Position numbers and translations under genes: made by a program. A model generated the notes under the pieces. That model was not told the origin of the DNA, did not search any database, and was given only the letters and a program-made list of their open reading frames with translations. A stretch of 64,000 nucleotides of DNA from Syngnathus acus (Eukaryota > Chordata > Actinopteri > Syngnathiformes > Syngnathidae). Numbering within the stretch: position 1 is the first letter of the stretch; every line of letters starts with the position of its first letter. Location of the stretch: contig NC_051096.1 in NCBI RefSeq assembly GCF_901709675.1, forward strand, positions 8,645,001 through 8,709,000, in the 5' to 3' direction. Positions 28,191 through 59,100 of this stretch are shown here, one piece after another.

Positions 28191-28392
28191 GCTCGCTCGC
28201 TCGCTCGATGGCATTCTTTTTCAACCCTAATGTACTTCTACTTGAGTCATGAAGGTCAATCCTTTTGACACCTCTGGTCCTGCTTATGCTATATTTGACA
28301 GACTGTATTTATTGATGAATGTTTGGGCAACTGTTGTTGTTTTAAATGTGTGTTTGACTTCTAAGACCTAATGGCCTCTCCAAGCGCGCGCA

Positions 28393-28394
28393 CG

Positions 28395-28470
<76 letters not shown>
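28393..28470. repeat. (CA)n microsatellite
   Basis: About 36 uninterrupted CA units, led by a CGCA stretch. Confidence 0.97.
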
Positions 28471-28674
28471 AACAGAGCCAAATTGACCTTGGGTGGATAT
28501 TTGTATTCCAAGGAGCCGTGCTTTGATCAGCACAAATCAGCAAGCATTATTTGTGATTGGTCCTCAAGATCAAATTGCTGTCATTTTCATTGACTGGTGG
28601 AGTAGGCACTGATTGTGTCAGACTGAGTGTCAGGGTTAATCAGGAGTTCTCCGAAGCTGTATTCTTGCTGTGCG

Positions 28675-28755
28675 GCTCATACCGTGGCGTGGTGCCTCGT
28701 GGCGCCTCGCCTCACCTCGTGGCGCCTCGCCTCACCTCGTGGCGCCACGCCACAC
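28675..28755. repeat. GTGGCGCCTCGCCTCACCTC minisatellite (copy 1)
   Basis: About two and a half units of a 20-bp motif, preceded by GCTCATACCGTGGCGTGG. The same leader occurs before the larger array at 47172, so the two loci share flanking sequence as well as the repeat. Confidence 0.8.
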
Positions 28756-28849
28756 AGCCTCGGGGCCAGTTGTATTAATAGTGTGTTTGTTGATACTAGG
28801 AAAGAAAGATGCGTGTGGCAAGCTGTGGATTTTTTTTTTTTTTTTTTTA

Positions 28850-29121
28850 AGTCCCAATGATGGTCGTCACACACACATCTGGGTGTGGTGAAATTTGTCC
28901 TCTGCATTGAACCCATCCCCGTGTGATTTGGATCCATCCCCTGGGGGAGAGACAGGGGAGCAGTGAGCAGCAGCAGCGGTGCCGCCGCCGCGCTCGGGAA
29001 TCATTTGGTGATCTAACCCGCCCGATTCCAACCCTTCATGCTGAGTGCCAAGCAGGGAGGCAATGGGTCCCATAGTCTTTGGTATGACCCGGCCGGCCGG
29101 GGTTTGAACCCACAACCTTCA
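28850..29121 (-). mobile_element. tRNA-derived SINE, 5'-truncated (copy B)
   Basis: Same family as 12419-12749 and 38005-38334. On the minus strand it begins at the box-B-like GGTTGTGGGTTCAAACC and lacks the box-A half, so it is truncated at the 5' end. Its 3' tail abuts a run of T on the plus strand (28831-28848). Confidence 0.85.
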
Positions 29122-30995
29122 GAATTGTACAGTAATGGCAAAGTGCATCATGAGAATATTTCCAGTGCTGAAGGCAAAGCATCAATGAACACAGTAATGT
29201 TGTGCGTGTCCAGACTTTGAGACCATTGTTTGATTGATCTTTTCAATGGAACACATTTGAATCATATAGGCTACGTTGTTTGCTTTCTGATCACTTGGCA
29301 TCATTGAAATGGAGGGCTTGCAATCTCCATTGCACCCACAATCGTGTTGAGTAAAGTGAACAATTGATTTGATCTATGTAGGTAGTTTGTTTTCTTTGGC
29401 TCAGAGAACAGTTTTTCACATGAAAGCCATTTGACCTCATTTGTAGTTGTGAAGTGATGAGATCACAAAGTTGATGTTGCTTGTTTTTCCCCGTGCCATG
29501 ATTCTAACCCCATTTTCTTTTCCCATCCCATCCCCCAGCAAGCAAACCCCCACTCTGCACTCCCCTCGACCCCCCAGGATCTTTGAGGCTCTACCAATGA
29601 GAGCTGTAGAGCGCTATTCCTTCCCAGAGACAGGAAGCTCCAGGTTTCCCTCTGCTTGTCATTCTGCTTAACACCAATCACGCGCTTGCCGCTCGCTCAA
29701 TGATTCCGCAGCGCACTTACCCAATTGGTAGAGTGCGCAATCTGGAGCTATTCATGCCACCCTTGGGCATGGCAACTGCCTGCCTGCGTGGCTGCTTGCC
29801 TGCCTGGCTGCTTGCCTGCCTGGCTGCTTGCCTGCCTGGCTGCTTGCCTGCCTGGTGAACCCGTGCCGTTAAAAACCATAAGCAAGAAAAAGCCCCATTG
29901 CGCATGTTTGCGCCCCCAAAGCTCAAATGCAAACGCTTGCATCTTGAGATCGGATGCCTTTGATCCAAACGGACTTGTCTTCAATTTCCAGACTTTATTG
30001 GGGAGGCAACCGTCCGTCCGCCCGCCCGCCCGCTGTGTGAAAATGAGGCTTTGCAAGTGGCAAAGGATTCAAGCAAATCCGCTAAGCATAATATCAATAT
30101 CGGTGTCACAGTACGTCGTCATCTCGGGATTACAGCGTATTCAGACAATTTTCTAGTAACTGGCCTACTTTTTCTTTCTTGGGACGACTTCCATCCATGA
30201 AGTTGAACATGCAGCTTTCATGGACAACATCAGACAAGAATGGAGTTGATAGCAGTAGCAACCTCTAAAAGCAATGTGTACAAAAACGAATTGTGGTTTA
30301 TTTCTGAAAAAAACAAACAAACAAGAAGCGTGGCTTTAGTTATGCTGCTCCAGTTGAGTCGCCACCGCCGCCTCATCAGCACAACTAGGTACAAGCATAG
30401 TTGTGACACTCAAGTCAACATTGGCTACATCATGTTTTTCAGTAGAAGCAGGAGCATAACGGACGGGGAGCTTGCAGGAAAACTGCAGCTAACTTGAACT
30501 TGTAGGACTTTCAATGTACACTTGACATTGAAATTAATCCAATCCATCCATCCATCCATCCATCAAGCAATGCGTTTTCCATTTCTACTACTCCCTTGTA
30601 GTAGATCTTTTATTCAGGGATTGTACTGAAGAGTGATATTCCTAGAATATGGGTCAGCCATGTTTTTTTTCTTTTTTTCTTTCTTTTTTTTTGACAGCTG
30701 CGGGCGGCGGCACTGGTGCAATAGACTCTCTCTCTCATAATTGTACAGGTCAAACAGAGGACAGGAGCAGAGCAGAAATCTATAGTCTATGCTTTTGGCT
30801 TACGTTGTACATGATTCTTCATTTGCCATGATGAAGTTTGTGTTTCATGTTTTGGTGCCTAAAATGGGTGCTTTGCAAATTGTGGGATGAAATTCCGATA
30901 TTTGATGTGTTTTCGATCTATCTAGGCCAAAGGTGCTGCTAATGCAAACACCAGCGGCAGGCAGCTCCGCAGAAGATGGCTAAAGCAATCTATGA

Positions 30996-31029
<34 letters not shown>

Positions 31030-31842
31030 TTCATGTTGTCGTAGCACCCATCCAGTGGTTTCGGGTCAGTAAACACCGGAGCGCTCGCCATTCCCGCGCT
31101 AACTGCTAAATCGGGCAGGGCGAGGCAACGGCCAGCTCCACGCGTAGTAAACCTGCGCTTTGCTGTGCAGTCCTTCATCACTGCAAGTTACCTTCCTGAC
31201 ACTCACTACGTTTGCTACATCAAGCAAGTACAACAGTAGGATGTGTGAGCACCAATCTCCCCGCTAAAATCATTTCATGAAATGTCTCATTAATTTCCCC
31301 ATCATCTGTTGGCTTTCAGGTCATTTCATGTCCCTCACTTTGCATTGGAAACACCCTTCCCTCCGATAGAAATGTCATTTTATGACATCTGGATGGCCAG
31401 TTTAGATTCCCCATGCAAAAGTAAAGTTATGTCTTGATTCTCCATTGCAGTATACAGGAAGGAGCAGGCAGGGCTGTTGCACGGCAAATGTTGTGTGTGG
31501 GACGCCATCCGAGGCTTGCTAATTGTTAAGTCCTTTGCCGCTATTCCAAATTAGGAAAACATTTTCGGTGCGTGAACATGGAAACGTATTCATCCAGAAT
31601 AGCGTTTGAGAGTTCCATACAAGGCTGGTGCATTTTCCATGGCCTCTACCACAAGTTGGATGGGATGGGATGGGCTTTTTTTGCATGGTGGCTATTGGCA
31701 GGTAAGAATGGGCCCAAATATTCTGACACTGTGACCCCAATGCTTTGTGTGATTGAGTGTAATAACCCAGTTAAATCCAAGCAGAAGTAGGACTCTCTAA
31801 AAGCATGCCCCTACTGTGTTGGCCCCTCACTCTTAAGCCAAA

Positions 31843-31880
<38 letters not shown>

Positions 31881-32609
31881 TGGTGGGGGGGCAATGAAAA
31901 GATCACGATGATACAAAAGCTTGGTAAGCAGTTGTGGATTGCACCCAACCAATGCCATTTATTATGCTTGGATTATAGTCTCTTTGTTCTTGATAGGGTA
32001 CGGATCAAAATAAAGAAGCCTCATTCTTAAGATGGTTAGCATTTCAATAATAATAATAATAATAATCTGAATTGACAGAAAATGTGCCTCCATCAGTGTA
32101 GAAGATTTTTGTTTGTTTATTTGGACTGGGGTGGATCTGAAAAAGAGGAAGGGTAGAGTGGGTGGGCGTGTAGGAGTGAGGGGGAGGGAGGGAGGGAGGG
32201 AGGTGCGGCATCAACCGGCATACAAGCAGCAGCAGCAGCAGCAGCAGCCGCAAGCTGGCTTTAGGGCTGGCTCTATTGTTCCTTGTGTTATTGGTGCCAA
32301 ACATCATTGTCCCTCATCAAGGAGCCAGGAAGGAAAGAGAGACACAGAGAAGAGCCAGTCCAGTCCAGTCCTCCGTCCTGCATCCACCAGGATTGCCTCT
32401 TGGATACGCTGGGGTGGACAAAAGCAAAGCAGAAGAAGGCACGCACGCACGCACGCACGCGCGCGCAGCACACACTTGAGTTGATCTTCACCTCGTGGCT
32501 GCCTTGGCTTCTTCTTTTTATCTGCATTGGGAAGTACAGTGTCTGCTGAGCCAGCCAGCCAGCCAGCCAGCGAGCGGTGGCTGGCAGTGGCCATCGGGCT
32601 GTTGAGAAG

Positions 32610-51155
<18,546 letters not shown>

Positions 51156-52249
51156 GAGGAGCGTGGAAAAGCCTTGAGCTCCACATACGTATCAACTCAT
51201 CTCCTTAGCAGATTTGCTTTCCTCCACGGTACGCTCTTCTTGTTTTGCTTTCACAAAAGCCTTTCTGACTTGATTTGACTTCCGACGTGTGGAAGTTTGC
51301 TTGCCTTTTTCAGGCACGTTTGTCCTGCTAAGCTCAATTGTTCTTTTGGTCACAAGAGAAACGGACAGAGCATTATGAATTTCACAGACTTTTCTTTTTT
51401 TTTTTTTTTTAACTTTTGTATTTTTTTTTGTTCCGGGCATCATTTTGCACTATATTAGTGCAGCCGGTTGTAGTCGTATGTCTGGCCTCCACACAAGAAA
51501 TGGCCTCTCTCCAGAAAAATGCATTGAAGAAATGGCAATGTTTTTGACTGTAAATGATGATTCTCAACATCCCTTTCAAACATGTACAGCTGCCGTACGG
51601 TGGTTGTAAATGCGTTGTGGAAGAGCAAATCTTTTGTCTGATTTCCTCACAGTGGTGGATTTTCCACCACCAAAGTGAATCTCCAAACGTTTGCACTTAC
51701 TTCCCGAGTTTGACTTTGGACACTGCTCACACATCGATGGAAAAGTTTGAAGGTTTTGTGTGATGATGGTCTCATTTAGTTGCATGAGTCTTAATTGCGT
51801 CGAAAAGCACCGGAGACGTTGAATGATCCGAGTTCCTGCAACGCCGCATCTTTTCACGATGCCTGGGATGTTCTCATTTTGTAAGCCTCAAGGTGACCTT
51901 TGGCCTAGACCAGGGTCCGAGGGAGCCGCTGTCCCGCCTGTTTGGGAAGCGACAAAGCAGGTCAGACTTTGACCTCATTTGACTGCTCCTTTGGATGCTT
52001 GACACGAGTCAGTATTCGAGCCATCGAACGTCTTTGTTTGACACCGTACCATAATCGATCACGGAGCTTGAAGATGCAGTTGCAAATCTCAAAGTCCATT
52101 GTCAAGCATTGACATTTGCGAATGGATATCAAAGAAGCAGCGTACATTGTATTCATTGTCAACGGCCCGCTGTGCCGGTAACTTCACGGAATGTTTCATT
52201 TCTATTTGCTTTATTAGGAGTTGTAGGGAATTTTTTGTACTGCAAAAGG

Positions 52250-52348
52250 AATAAATGCCCAGCCAATGCCAGTATACCAACGTGGTGGAAAAATGAAGTC
52301 TGTTCTTTCCTACTCTTTGTATGTCTTTAAATAATTGCTGATAATAAA
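52250..52348 (+). other. thsd7a poly(A) signals
   Basis: AATAAA at 52250-52255 and again at 52343-52348, about 1.1-1.2 kb after the thsd7a stop codon. The intervening 51156-52249 is non-coding 3' UTR-like sequence with no recognised gene. Confidence 0.55.
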
Positions 52349-52397
52349 CCCCGAGAAAAAGAATACATAGTTCAGCCCATTTTTGACCACAGCACAT

Positions 52398-52403
52398 TTT
52401 ATT
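52398..52403 (-). other. Semaphorin poly(A) signal (minus strand)
   Basis: TTTATT on the plus strand reads AATAAA on the minus strand, about 125 bp after the semaphorin stop codon. It lies only about 50 bp from the distal thsd7a signal. Confidence 0.55.
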
Positions 52404-52525
52404 TCTCTAAATGCAGCACATGCCACCAAATCAGGATTTAACTTCACTGCTTAAATAGGATCGATCGGTTTGTTTGTATATAGATGTGTTACTTGTCCCC
52501 AAAAGGTGTGATTGCTAACAATATC

Positions 52526-54217
52526 TTAGAGAGTATATTCATCTCTTGGGGGATTGACGCTGGTCGCTGCCAACTCGGTGTTGTCGTCACTCTTGCTCTC
52601 CCTAACCGTGTACACCTGTCGTCTGCCTTTGCATACGATGAAGGCTGCCAGGGAGAGGCAAAGCACAAACAGCAAAACCATTGACACCAGAAAAGGTGGC
52701 CAAAGGACACAAATCAACAGTGGCGAATGAGAGGAGCCGCCGTCGCGGCGGCGCTCGCTGCCGGTGAAGAAATAAGCGGCCACGACGCCGTGGCTGTATA
52801 CGGTGTCTCGAGCCACTTCCGAGGACTGGCACGTGTACAGGCCCACGTCCGATTCCGAGGCGTTCATAATGACCAGACCCTGGCTATACATGCGGTACTC
52901 GGCGCTGGACTCCAGCGTCCGCTCGGCAAAGCGCCAGTGGACCTGCGCAAAGTTGGAGCTAGCCTGGCAAGGCAGCAGCATGTTGACCCCTAGAGCCAAA
53001 GACTTGTTCACCACTGCCACCGGACCTACAAATACATAAGGCAGGCAGCCGATGAGATGTTTCAATCGCCCAAAGTCTGATTTCACTTTGTGTGACTGAT
53101 AAGAACTGAGCCCAAACTTTTCCCTTCCCTATTCAAGAGAGCCCAAAAAATTCATCCCTGGATCGACTCTTACCAAGGATCACTACATGACATGACATAC
53201 CAGGTAAGGGACAGGCGGAGACAGCGTTCAAACTTTGGATGGCCCTGGTAAGGTCGGACAAGGCAGCAACGGCCGAACAGAGCTTTGTGAGCAGGTCCCA
53301 GGCACAATAGGGATCTCTGGCCAGAAGGCAGTCCAGGCACGTGTCGTAGCGAGCGCAATCGCTGACTGGGATCTGGACCACGCCCGCGTCCGAGCTGGCG
53401 TACAGCTGCCCCTGCAAGCCAGCCAGCCAGCCAGCCAGCCAATCAAGCATCAGGCGGCAGGCAGGCAACAAGAAAGCTTTTGACATTTTACCTTGCTGCT
53501 TAACAGGCGCAGTGTCCTGATGGCCTCACTTGGGAACACTTGAATCTCCTCAATGACAAACGCTTCTCCATCGGAAACGACAGCCTTCTGAATCAAACCG
53601 TCGGCTGGCCGGGGAGCGAGAAGACCAGACGTCGCTCGCTCACTCTTTCAGCTCTTGAATTGAAATAGCGTCCTTCTTACCTGTGCCAATGAACACCACA
53701 TCCCGTGTCTCCCCGTCCAATGTGCTCACACGGTGCCCAGCGCTGCTCCCTTTTTCATCAGCAGAGGGACACTCGCTTCTGATGAAATCACCTCGTCGAA
53801 TCCCTCGTTCCAATACTTTTGGAGGGAGGCAAAGACGAGGCAAGCTCAAAAAAGTCCTTCCGGGGATACTCCATTTCTCAAGCTTGGAGGCCAGACAGTC
53901 TTACGTTGCTGAACAATAGACCGATAGATTGCATATTGTATGCGCACACATTCGACACTCCATCCCTGGAAAGTGCAAATAAAAACAGTTTCACGTCGGC
54001 TACTTCTCTGGTGGGTGAGATTGCGCTGGCTGGGCCGGGCCGGGCCGGGCCGGGCCGGGCCGGCTTATAGTTACAGCTGTGAGGTGAAGACGGCGTATAA
54101 TCGACTCTGCTGCCAGTATTGATCATCCTTCAACAGGTAGGCGCTCTCCACCACAGAGGGCAACTTCTGGCCAGGCAGAGAGCAATCCAGCCGCGCTCGG
54201 ACCAAGGACTTGTGGTA

Positions 54218-54271
<54 letters not shown>

Positions 54272-55856
54272 ATGGTCCTAAAGCCATCCATACGATGGAT
54301 GCATGCATACCTGCACTCGATTGTAAAGCAGTTTGGATTTTGCAAGTTGTTACCTTGGGGACACGAGTCAGCTGCGATACTCGAACTGCACTACCATCCC
54401 TCACAACACCAGAGAATACTAAATAGACTCGAAGCATTTCCTGCTCGTTCAAAAAGTCCATGTGGACAAAGTTAATAGTATCTGGAAGACGACAAAAGGG
54501 ATCTGGTCAAGTAGATGAGTAGAAAAATGATGACCATTGATGTAGTCTAGTTATTTGATCGATACAATTTGTATGGAGCGACTGGATATCTGTTCTTGTT
54601 TTTATTCAAGCACAAGAGTTGAGTCAGTACTTTTACTGTATGTTCTTGTATGTCTTTGTATACCTAGCTGGACATCCATCCATCGGCATCCATTCATCCA
54701 TCGGCATCCATCCATCCATCGGCATCCATCCATCCATCCATCGGCATCCATGTATGTATGTATGCAATTGCGCTTTATTTGACCTACCTCTCAACCATTC
54801 AGAAGGAAATTCAACCCGATTACCATAGTCGTTGCTTCGGCTTATTAGCGGTTGGGATGAACCCGTTGTTGCAGCATACAGGGCCTGTCCTGTCCGACGT
54901 ATATCATAAACTTTGATCATGTTCTACACATTTTTTTTATAAACCAAAATACAAATGAAGTATTCAATGTGAAGAACATAACATTATATTTGCTTGAACT
55001 GTCCGGAGATGCCAAACTAGATTTTCTTGCCCCTGCCTGCATGAAAATGTGCCCTGGACAGTTGGTAGTTTCGTTTTTGTTTTTTCTTGTTTAGTCCTAC
55101 TTGACGTTGGCAAGTGAAATACTCACCGACTCTGACGGAGGCATATCCATCAAATGGGAAGAAAGAACAAAGGCCTTCTACACGTACGTCGTTCTGACGT
55201 CGTTCCAGTCGTCCACTATAAGAATTCTAGAGCACAAAAAGAAAAATCTTACAAGCAAATAGTTGTGGCCTTCCTTTCCATCAATTGTGTGACCTACTTT
55301 TTGTCAACCCATTGTGACACTTTGACCTACTTTTTGGCGGCGGCTGGCTTTCCCAATTGAAGCCAATCAGAGTTGCTAGGTCTTGAGGACCCACCCGCCT
55401 TTGTTGTTGCCAAGACATTTTGGAGAAACATGAATTTTCAACTGTGAATGGCCATCCCATCGCATCGCATCCCTGGCCAGGCCCGGCCCGGACCCAGTTA
55501 AAGCACCTTTGGCACTCTCACTCACTCACTCACTCACTCACTCAGTGCAAAGAGATGCTGCCATCTAGCGGTGGCATTTGCAACCTTAAAGCAGGGGTCT
55601 CAAAGTCCAGTCCTCGGGGGGGGGGCCGCATTCCTACATGTTTTCCAAGTTTCCCTGGTTCAACACACCTGATTCAAATGATCAGTTCATCCTCACGTTC
55701 TGCATGAGCCTGATCATTGAATCAGGTGTGTTGAATGAGGGAAACTTGGAAAACATGTAGGAATGCCCCCCCCCCCAGGACTGGACTTTGAGACCCCTGC
55801 CTTAAAGCGTCCCTGTTGAAATGTCCTTGCCTTGGCAGACAACGGGATAAGTAAGG

Positions 55857-55895
<39 letters not shown>

Positions 55896-57642
55896 TCTTT
55901 CTTTCAACATATAGCCCCACACACAATCAACAATTGATAGGGAGGGAGGGGGCTGGCTGCTTGCTTTCAACAGATATTGTCAAGCCTTTCAGACGTGTCT
56001 ATTTTCAACTCACCAAACTGTCGCACCTGGGCCACATAGCATTTGTCCCACACATTTGCACCGCGGTGTTGGAAGTTTGGTGGAGGCTCCGGATGTAATT
56101 GTGACAATTCAACTGCATGCGACAAGAGCCAGCATAGAGCAGATTCAAACTCCAAGCACTTGCGCAAACATCAAGATAAGACTTGACGCAAACCTGGTCA
56201 CTCGTGCACGCCTTCCCTCCCGTTCTCGGCCAGGATACCTGCATCATCATCATCATCATCATCATCACAAGGCAACAAAGTGTCAAAACCAAACATTGAC
56301 CGTCTCCTTTTGTCCATGTGTACATCTGCGTGCGTGCGTGCGTCCATCATGTTCCACTCACGTGATGCATCTTGGCAGAGATGTTATTGATGTCCAAGGC
56401 AAAAAGAGCATCTCTGGCTCCCACTATCAGCAGTCCCAGCTCCTCCATAATCAGCATGGCGTTGTAGTAGTTCATCCCATCCTCGCGGAATGTCACAAGA
56501 TCGTCTGAATGGACGGACGGCAAAGAGATAGCATCTGCATGTGTGCAAGTACTAGTCAGTGGGCTTTTATTCTCAACTTAGCACTATGAAAGAAATCTTC
56601 AGCCTCCTTCCCATCAAACAAGTCATGTCACTTGAATTGTTTGCGCTAACTTAGGTGTTTCCTCAACGCAACAGCCATGCATTTCATTAGCTAGCTCGCA
56701 TTTTTGTCACACGTGGCTTTGATCGAGAGAGCGAAGCACTATGTAATCAAAGACACGGTATTATACGAGTGCATTTTGTTTGTTAATCAACCTAGAACCA
56801 AGTCAAACATTTGAGTCAATAGTGAAAGAGAACCGAGGCAGTATTTGTTCAAAGACATTGTAATATGCAAGCGCATTCTGTTTGTTTCATGAACCTAGAA
56901 CCAAGTCCAATATTTGAGAACTGAAGCACTCGTTAATCATCAAAGACATTGGATTATACAAGCGCATTTTGTTTGTTTCATGAACTTAGAACCAAGTCAA
57001 ACATTTGAGTCAATAGTGAAAGAGAACTGAGGCACTATCTGTTCAAAGACATTGTAATATGCAAGCGCATTTTGTTAGTTTCATGAACCTAGAACCAAGT
57101 CAAATGTTTGAGCCCATGTCGCATACATGAACATATAGAAGAGGGTGCATACATAAACATATAGAAGGGGGTGGGCCACTAGAAATGAGGTGGATAGCAT
57201 GAACTTGAATGTATCAAAGGTAGAAAACCACCCAAAAAGAGGTGACCAAATATGTCGTATTGTTCAATAGAATGAAAGACTCCATGGCCGCAATTGGCCC
57301 GCAAGCCATAGTTGAACGGACGGACACCTTGACATAGACTTCAAAGACAAAAGCTCCTATAAAAGCATCCAAAATCATCGTGTCCCACTTAGCTTGGAAA
57401 AAAAGTCATTGCAAGATAAAACCAAAGCAAATCGTTTCCCACTTAGCTTAACGTGCACTTGACATGCTATCAAAGCACGTTGTTAGACTTAAACATAGTC
57501 AGAAAAGACAAAAAGAGAGAATGGTAAGCTCCCAAGACTTACCTGGATAGGGGATCGTCTTTCGTGCGACACAAGGCTGCACATTGCTATCGCAAAATGA
57601 GCCATAGAGTATCAAGCCGCAGACAATTCTCAGCATCATCAT
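52526..57642 (-). CDS. Divergent class-4-type semaphorin, possibly degenerating
   Basis: Transmembrane axon-guidance or immune ligand that would bind plexins. Exons (minus): 57642-57543, 56504-56362, 56238-56194, 56112-56014, 55193-55127, 54889-54788, 54481-54354, 54277-54075, 53965-53905, 53815-53681, 53604-53492, 53411-53201, 53025-52526. Signal peptide exon [15 protein letters not shown]; sema-domain landmarks [63 protein letters not shown] domain [15 protein letters not shown]; one Ig domain; membrane helix; 45-residue tail ending RDEYTL. That order is class 4. The canonical VCK cysteine is Pro, a poly-Ser run from (GCT)n sits in exon 8, the PRPGxC segment is missing, and exon 10 is one base out of phase. 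Exons 5 and 10 are the least certain. A pseudogene or an assembly error is possible. Confidence 0.75.
54026..54063. repeat. (GGGCC)n array
   Basis: Pentanucleotide array in semaphorin intron 8, within the 110-nt gap between exons 8 and 9. A similar array lies at 59657-59694. Confidence 0.95.
54219..54270. repeat. (GCT)n trinucleotide array inside a semaphorin exon
   Basis: About 17 GCT units on the plus strand. In the semaphorin frame on the minus strand they read AGC, a poly-Ser run placed between the canonical VCK site and RARLDC. Other frames give poly-Gln or poly-Ala. Confidence 0.9.
55592..55799. mobile_element. hAT-type fold-back MITE (copy 2)
   Basis: A 208-bp palindromic element with the same termini as 15397-15599 and a perfect 8-bp duplication CCTTAAAG (55584-55591 and 55800-55807). 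It lies in a semaphorin intron. By eye it is closely related to copy 1, which suggests fairly recent mobility. Confidence 0.93.
56740..57112. repeat. Minisatellite with a unit of about 90-104 bp
   Basis: Four imperfect units in semaphorin intron 1. Each carries a CCTAGAACCAAGTC-like string (starts about 56791, 56894, 56984, 57088) and a CAAAGACATTG.AATAT string. Copies differ by small deletions. Confidence 0.8.
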
Positions 57643-58396
57643 TGGAGACATCTCTCAAGAGTACTTGCTTGCTCCTCACCACTCTCCAACAAGTACAGAC
57701 TCGGTCAAGCGAGCTGAGCTTTTACACCTACGTTCGTTCCCCTTTGTCCTTTTTTTACCCTCTTGAAGCCTTTATTTCCTTTGTCTTAATCAAGAAGTCA
57801 ACACTAATGATGTCACAATGCTTTAAAAATCTCAACTTTTGCCAAAGATGGCAGTCAGTCACCATGGAGATTACATGCATGCATATTATACAATTGCATT
57901 CAAATGACAGAGAATGTCTGACAATATATCAAACGTTGTCTTTTTTAGGTCAGTTACGATTATCAAAGTATTTCCATTTGAAGTGAATGACACCTTTTAT
58001 TTGGGGCACAAAAGTGATGAAAAACCAAAAAGAAAAAAGAAATGTGTTTGCACACTATAGTCCTCGATCTCTTGTCACAATTCATAGTTCCATCAAATCC
58101 ATCAATGTGTTACATTAAAGCTTTTAAAAAATTTTTTTTTTTAATGTCTTTAAAATGTTTGCATTTCACATCCTGTCCCTTGCGTGTTTTTAAAAAAAAA
58201 AAAAAAAAAAAAAGTTTTTAAGAAAGTGAGGAAATGTCCCGGTTTCCGAATTTTCATTGGATCATTGAATTTACAGGCACTCGGCACGGCGTCGGCGGCT
58301 GCTTGGAAAATGTGTGGGGGGCCTCCCTCCGATCGGGGACTGCCTGCCGGCTGACAGCCCTGCAACTTTAAGGCTAACAACACTAGTGGCCCTTCC

Positions 58397-58620
58397 ATCC
58401 ATCCATCCATCCATACGGTACGTACAGTACAGTACCCCCATCCATCCATCCATCCATCCATCCATCCATCCATCCATCCATCCATCCATCCATCCATCCA
58501 TCCATCCATCCATCCATCCATCCATCCATCCATCCATCCATCCATCCATCCATCCATCCATCCATCCATCCATCCATCCATCCATCCATCCATCCATCCA
58601 TCCATCCATCCATCCATCCA
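58397..58620. repeat. (CCAT)n microsatellite
   Basis: A short CCAT run, a GTACAGTAC-type interruption, then about 45 uninterrupted CCAT units. Frames across it are artefacts. Confidence 0.98.
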
Positions 58621-58896
58621 CATGACCAAGTGCTTTAGAAGAGAAAAGATCCCATTCAACTTTGACGATTTGCCTTGTTTTTCTTTGAAGCGGCCGGCGT
58701 CCAAGTGTCCTTTCACGCTGCACGTCATTTCTTCCAAGCGCCAACTGCCAGCGTGTTGTGGGCGCATGCAATGAACGGTTCAAGAAGACATTTGCAGTAT
58801 TTCATTCCTCCACTAGATGTCAATGCTAGACCCAATCTAAAAGTGAGCGGCAAAGCAGTTCAGAGTGGGGCTCTTGTTTCCGAGTAGAATCGACTC

Positions 58897-59100
58897 CAGG
58901 GGTGGGCAATTGCGGTCCTCGTCGAGGGGCTCCCGGCCGGTGGTGTCCTGCAGCATGTTTTCTATGTCACCCTGTTGCAACACACCTGATTCAAACGGTC
59001 AGCCTGACCATTTGAATCAGGTGTGTTGCAGCAGGGAGACCTACCTATAAAAGATGCAGGACAGCACCGGCCGGGGGGGCCCTCGAGGACCTGGAGTAGA
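58897..59100. mobile_element. Degraded hAT-like MITE
   Basis: It begins CAGGGGTGGGCAATTGCGG and has an inverted half meeting at a palindromic centre (TCAGGTGTGTTGCA type, near 59010). The 3' end stops at GAGGACCTGGAGTAGATG, so the terminal repeat is altered. It shares the ACACCTGATTCAAA core with copies 1 and 2 but is a different subfamily. Confidence 0.7.

Larger units (their letters stand above)
27984..32609. other. Intergenic tmem106b-thsd7a
   Basis: No gene recognised. It contains (CT)n 28159-28187, (CA)n 28399-28470, a GTGGCG/CCTCG minisatellite 28675-28755, a SINE 28850-29121, a 16-bp CTGCTTGCCTGCCTGG minisatellite 29775-29852, (CCG)n 31000-31030 and (GT)n 31845-31880. The (CAG)n at 32227-32249 and following GC-rich DNA are probably thsd7a 5' UTR and promoter. 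Confidence 0.6.

Noticed and set aside
53640-53849. Continuous frame through semaphorin exon 10 ([16 protein letters not shown])
   Set aside because: It is open, but its upstream part is not semaphorin-like and no acceptor joins it in phase to exon 9; the other frame has [10 protein letters not shown], so a frameshift is the better reading.
58150-58783. 170-205 codon Met-Asp-Gly-Trp frames
   Set aside because: Translation of (CCAT)n; the flanks show no coding signature.
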